Below, piece after piece: positions 6,601 through 6,860 of a stretch of 6,860 nucleotides of DNA; the first letter of the stretch is position 1, and the number at the start of each line of letters is the position of its first letter. Source of the stretch: Kiritimatiellia bacterium (GTDB lineage Bacteria; Verrucomicrobiota; Kiritimatiellia; RFP12; UBA1067); NCBI GenBank assembly GCA_017385345.1, contig JAFNRY010000326.1:1-6860 (forward strand). The letters run 5' to 3'. The notes beneath the pieces were generated by a model. The model saw nothing but the letters and a program-made list of their open reading frames with translations. It was not told the origin of the DNA and ran no database searches. Both the position numbers and the translations under genes were made by a program.

Positions 6601-6860
6601 AATTCGACGCTCGTCCTCGGCGGCGGCACGGTAAAGGCGGCCGCGAACGGGGCGAACATCTTCAACAACATCGACAACATCATCTACAGCGGCGACTTCA
6701 CCCTTGACACGAACGGCAAGAACGTCGGCATCTCCGGCACCGGCTCCGAGACGGCGCTTGCCGGCAGCAAGTTCACAAAGACGGGCGAAGGCACGCTCAC
6801 GGCCGCGGCGATTCCCGCCGCGAGCACGGTGAAGGTCGCGGCGGGCACGCTCGCGCTCTC
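3577..6860 (+). CDS. Large exported beta-helix surface protein with LamG-like and autotransporter-associated repeats (3' partial)
   Basis: The reading frame opens at ATG 3577 and has no stop for 1094 codons to the window edge, so the C-terminus is unseen. Residues 1-22 are a Sec signal peptide: 'MKKIAR', a hydrophobic core, then 'LPAAA' before Glu23. Residues 23-224 resemble a LamG-like module opening with 'YLVEWVQPSAALYVDTG' and closing with 'FIPCVKDGVAGLYDAVSG'. Residues 229-395 form a beta domain with 'GTWAIRQKFDDYFAIFID' and 'EGWHRFTIIAGD', features like those of PA14-type carbohydrate-binding modules. A 'LWTGDAGDGNALNSANW' motif (491-507) introduces the second half. Residues 683-996 carry thirteen beta-helix-like repeats. 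Residues 1066-1094 ('FTKTGEGTLT...VKVAAGTLAL') match the autotransporter-associated beta-strand repeat style. Likely an exported adhesin or autotransporter-like protein; the anchoring mode cannot be judged without the C-terminus. Confidence 0.9.
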   Translation, partial: MKKIARTVALAVAGLIALPAAAETPDYLVEWVQPSAALYVDTGVKGKCGVKAEVKFSNINTDRWPVMLGSWNDKRFNLVMHDYQNARWEYGYAMVNWGDFPYYGSLVTAEVEVSASGAMTGMWTNQSGETISRTMDETANYGAVDTDLNLYLFASHYKSGNTENAAQCHLGRLYRAKLWTGDTDSWTPARDFIPCVKDGVAGLYDAVSGTIFYPQGNTLVAGPAKNDSGYAVGSVAHPATQWGRISYGNRGGMGDATWRLFNLGEYTPMGAGDIDNLLNSSWRDANLRWSQDRFDGWFQVAAEKAGTWAIRQKFDDYFAIFIDNDLVLYNNSYTGEANSTVEVSEGWHRFTIIAGDTYGGYGPSLSFNGGWVPFTVTVNGTAYAFNATNFPQGSGSNSYTLTANEDWTDRGPILLAGGAVLDLNGHILTVKDIACDEFVGAYVTNSASKKSVLVFKGDPSSSKAIIDGLVKGAGVNIFLVQEGTVSATTALWTGDAGDGNALNSANWVNALTMDNIVPDATYDAVFRDGVSVDLQIPSGSAFACKSIDIGNCTFTADCDWRGLSVTPAISGAANLNGHKLTLNNLSASSGAAVSGGEGSAVVFAVPDASQATFDESLFVAGLANLTLSGDAKILLSKEGSGTMSASTALNVGTTAGRPVEFKQANGDVSVAVGGISTVAGGNAVYTMAGGTLTASSAFEVGGRGTGVFTQTGGTTTLNNWLNLGRYGGTGTVNMSGGRLVNALNNIVYLGCEGGTGIVNVGGDGYMEVHQLALGGGWSGAHKGYLNISGNGHFKTREWVALANMRLSAQNSYGEINQSGGSFEVGTAITIGENNTGTGVYNLTDGTLTVNDILQLGWNAGSIGRMTMDSGNLTVKNALYAGRDGYGTFVQNGGNVISLNSDVIVGHGATGVGIYTFNNGTIRPYYWFQIGWNGTGKFVQNGGEAILTGRNNNWVCLSESSGNATYEMNDGYLEAQSGVYLSHYGGTALFIMKGGTVVVPTFVEGASAANSTLVLGGGTVKAAANGANIFNNIDNIIYSGDFTLDTNGKNVGISGTGSETALAGSKFTKTGEGTLTAAAIPAASTVKVAAGTLAL
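5623..6564 (+). repeat. Thirteen-unit beta-helix-like protein repeat, about 25 residues each
   Basis: The repeat core reads roughly G-[hydrophobic]-[YFVL]-x-[MQ]-x-G-G-[TNR]-[LV]. Units begin at residues 683, 706, 730, 756, 783, 813, 838, 863, 886, 912, 935, 963 and 987, with spacings of 23 to 30. Between cores there is often a 'LGxxGTG' or 'IGWNGTG' turn. Typical cores are 'FTQTGG', 'VNMSGG', 'INQSGG', 'YNLTDG' and 'FVQNGG'. The spacing fits one turn of a right-handed parallel beta-helix, as in autotransporter passenger domains. Unlike the upstream gene's repeats, these are diverged at DNA level. Confidence 0.8.
6772..6860 (+). other. Start of an autotransporter-associated beta-strand repeat (truncated)
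   Basis: Residues 1066-1094 contain 'FTKTGEGTLT' followed by 'STVKVAAGTLAL', the usual shape of the family: a K-x-G-x-G-T-L-T strand, a short spacer and a V-x-x-G-T-L-x-L strand. Such units commonly stand shortly before the C-terminal sorting or translocator region, but the window stops here. Confidence 0.7.

Overview
The window is GC-rich (clearly above 50% by eye) and holds parts of two very large, co-directional genes for exported, repeat-built surface proteins, separated by a 366-base intergenic region. The protein styles suggest an uncultured member of the Verrucomicrobiota/Kiritimatiellota/Lentisphaerota group. They include LamG/concanavalin-like domains with a 'YxDTG' start, a 'GLYDxVSG' tail, 'WTGD...NSANW' motifs, InlB-type beta repeats and autotransporter-associated beta-strand repeats. 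This taxonomic call is inference from family resemblance; no rRNA or core marker gene is present.

Bases 1-3210 are the 3' part of the first gene; its start and any signal peptide lie upstream. The visible 1069 residues are, in order: a concanavalin/LamG-like domain; a set of InlB B-repeat-like modules containing two copies of a roughly 145-residue block repeated with an 810-bp period; two divergent copies of a beta-sandwich-like module; a Pro/Thr linker; and a C-terminal domain of about 120 residues that I associate with secreted proteins of this bacterial group. No enzymatic motif is visible, so a structural, adhesive or glycan-binding role is most likely.

Bases 3211-3576 are non-coding but crowded. 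They hold a long imperfect inverted repeat that may be a dispersed palindromic element, a possible terminator ending in seven Ts, a good sigma-70-like promoter overlapping that terminator, a leader of about 220 bases with a near-direct repeat on either side of a C10 homopolymer, a perfect 10-bp hairpin, a second small hairpin and a strong ribosome-binding site.

Bases 3577-6860 are the 5' part of the second gene, which stays open to the window edge (1094 codons). It has a clear Sec signal peptide, a LamG-like domain, a PA14-like or similar beta domain, a 'WTGD' transition, thirteen recognisable rungs of a roughly 25-residue beta-helix-like repeat, and the start of an autotransporter-associated beta-strand repeat. 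The two genes look like neighbouring members of an expanded surface-protein repertoire. The promoter suggests the second can be transcribed independently of the first. No mobile element, CRISPR array, tRNA or rRNA was recognised.
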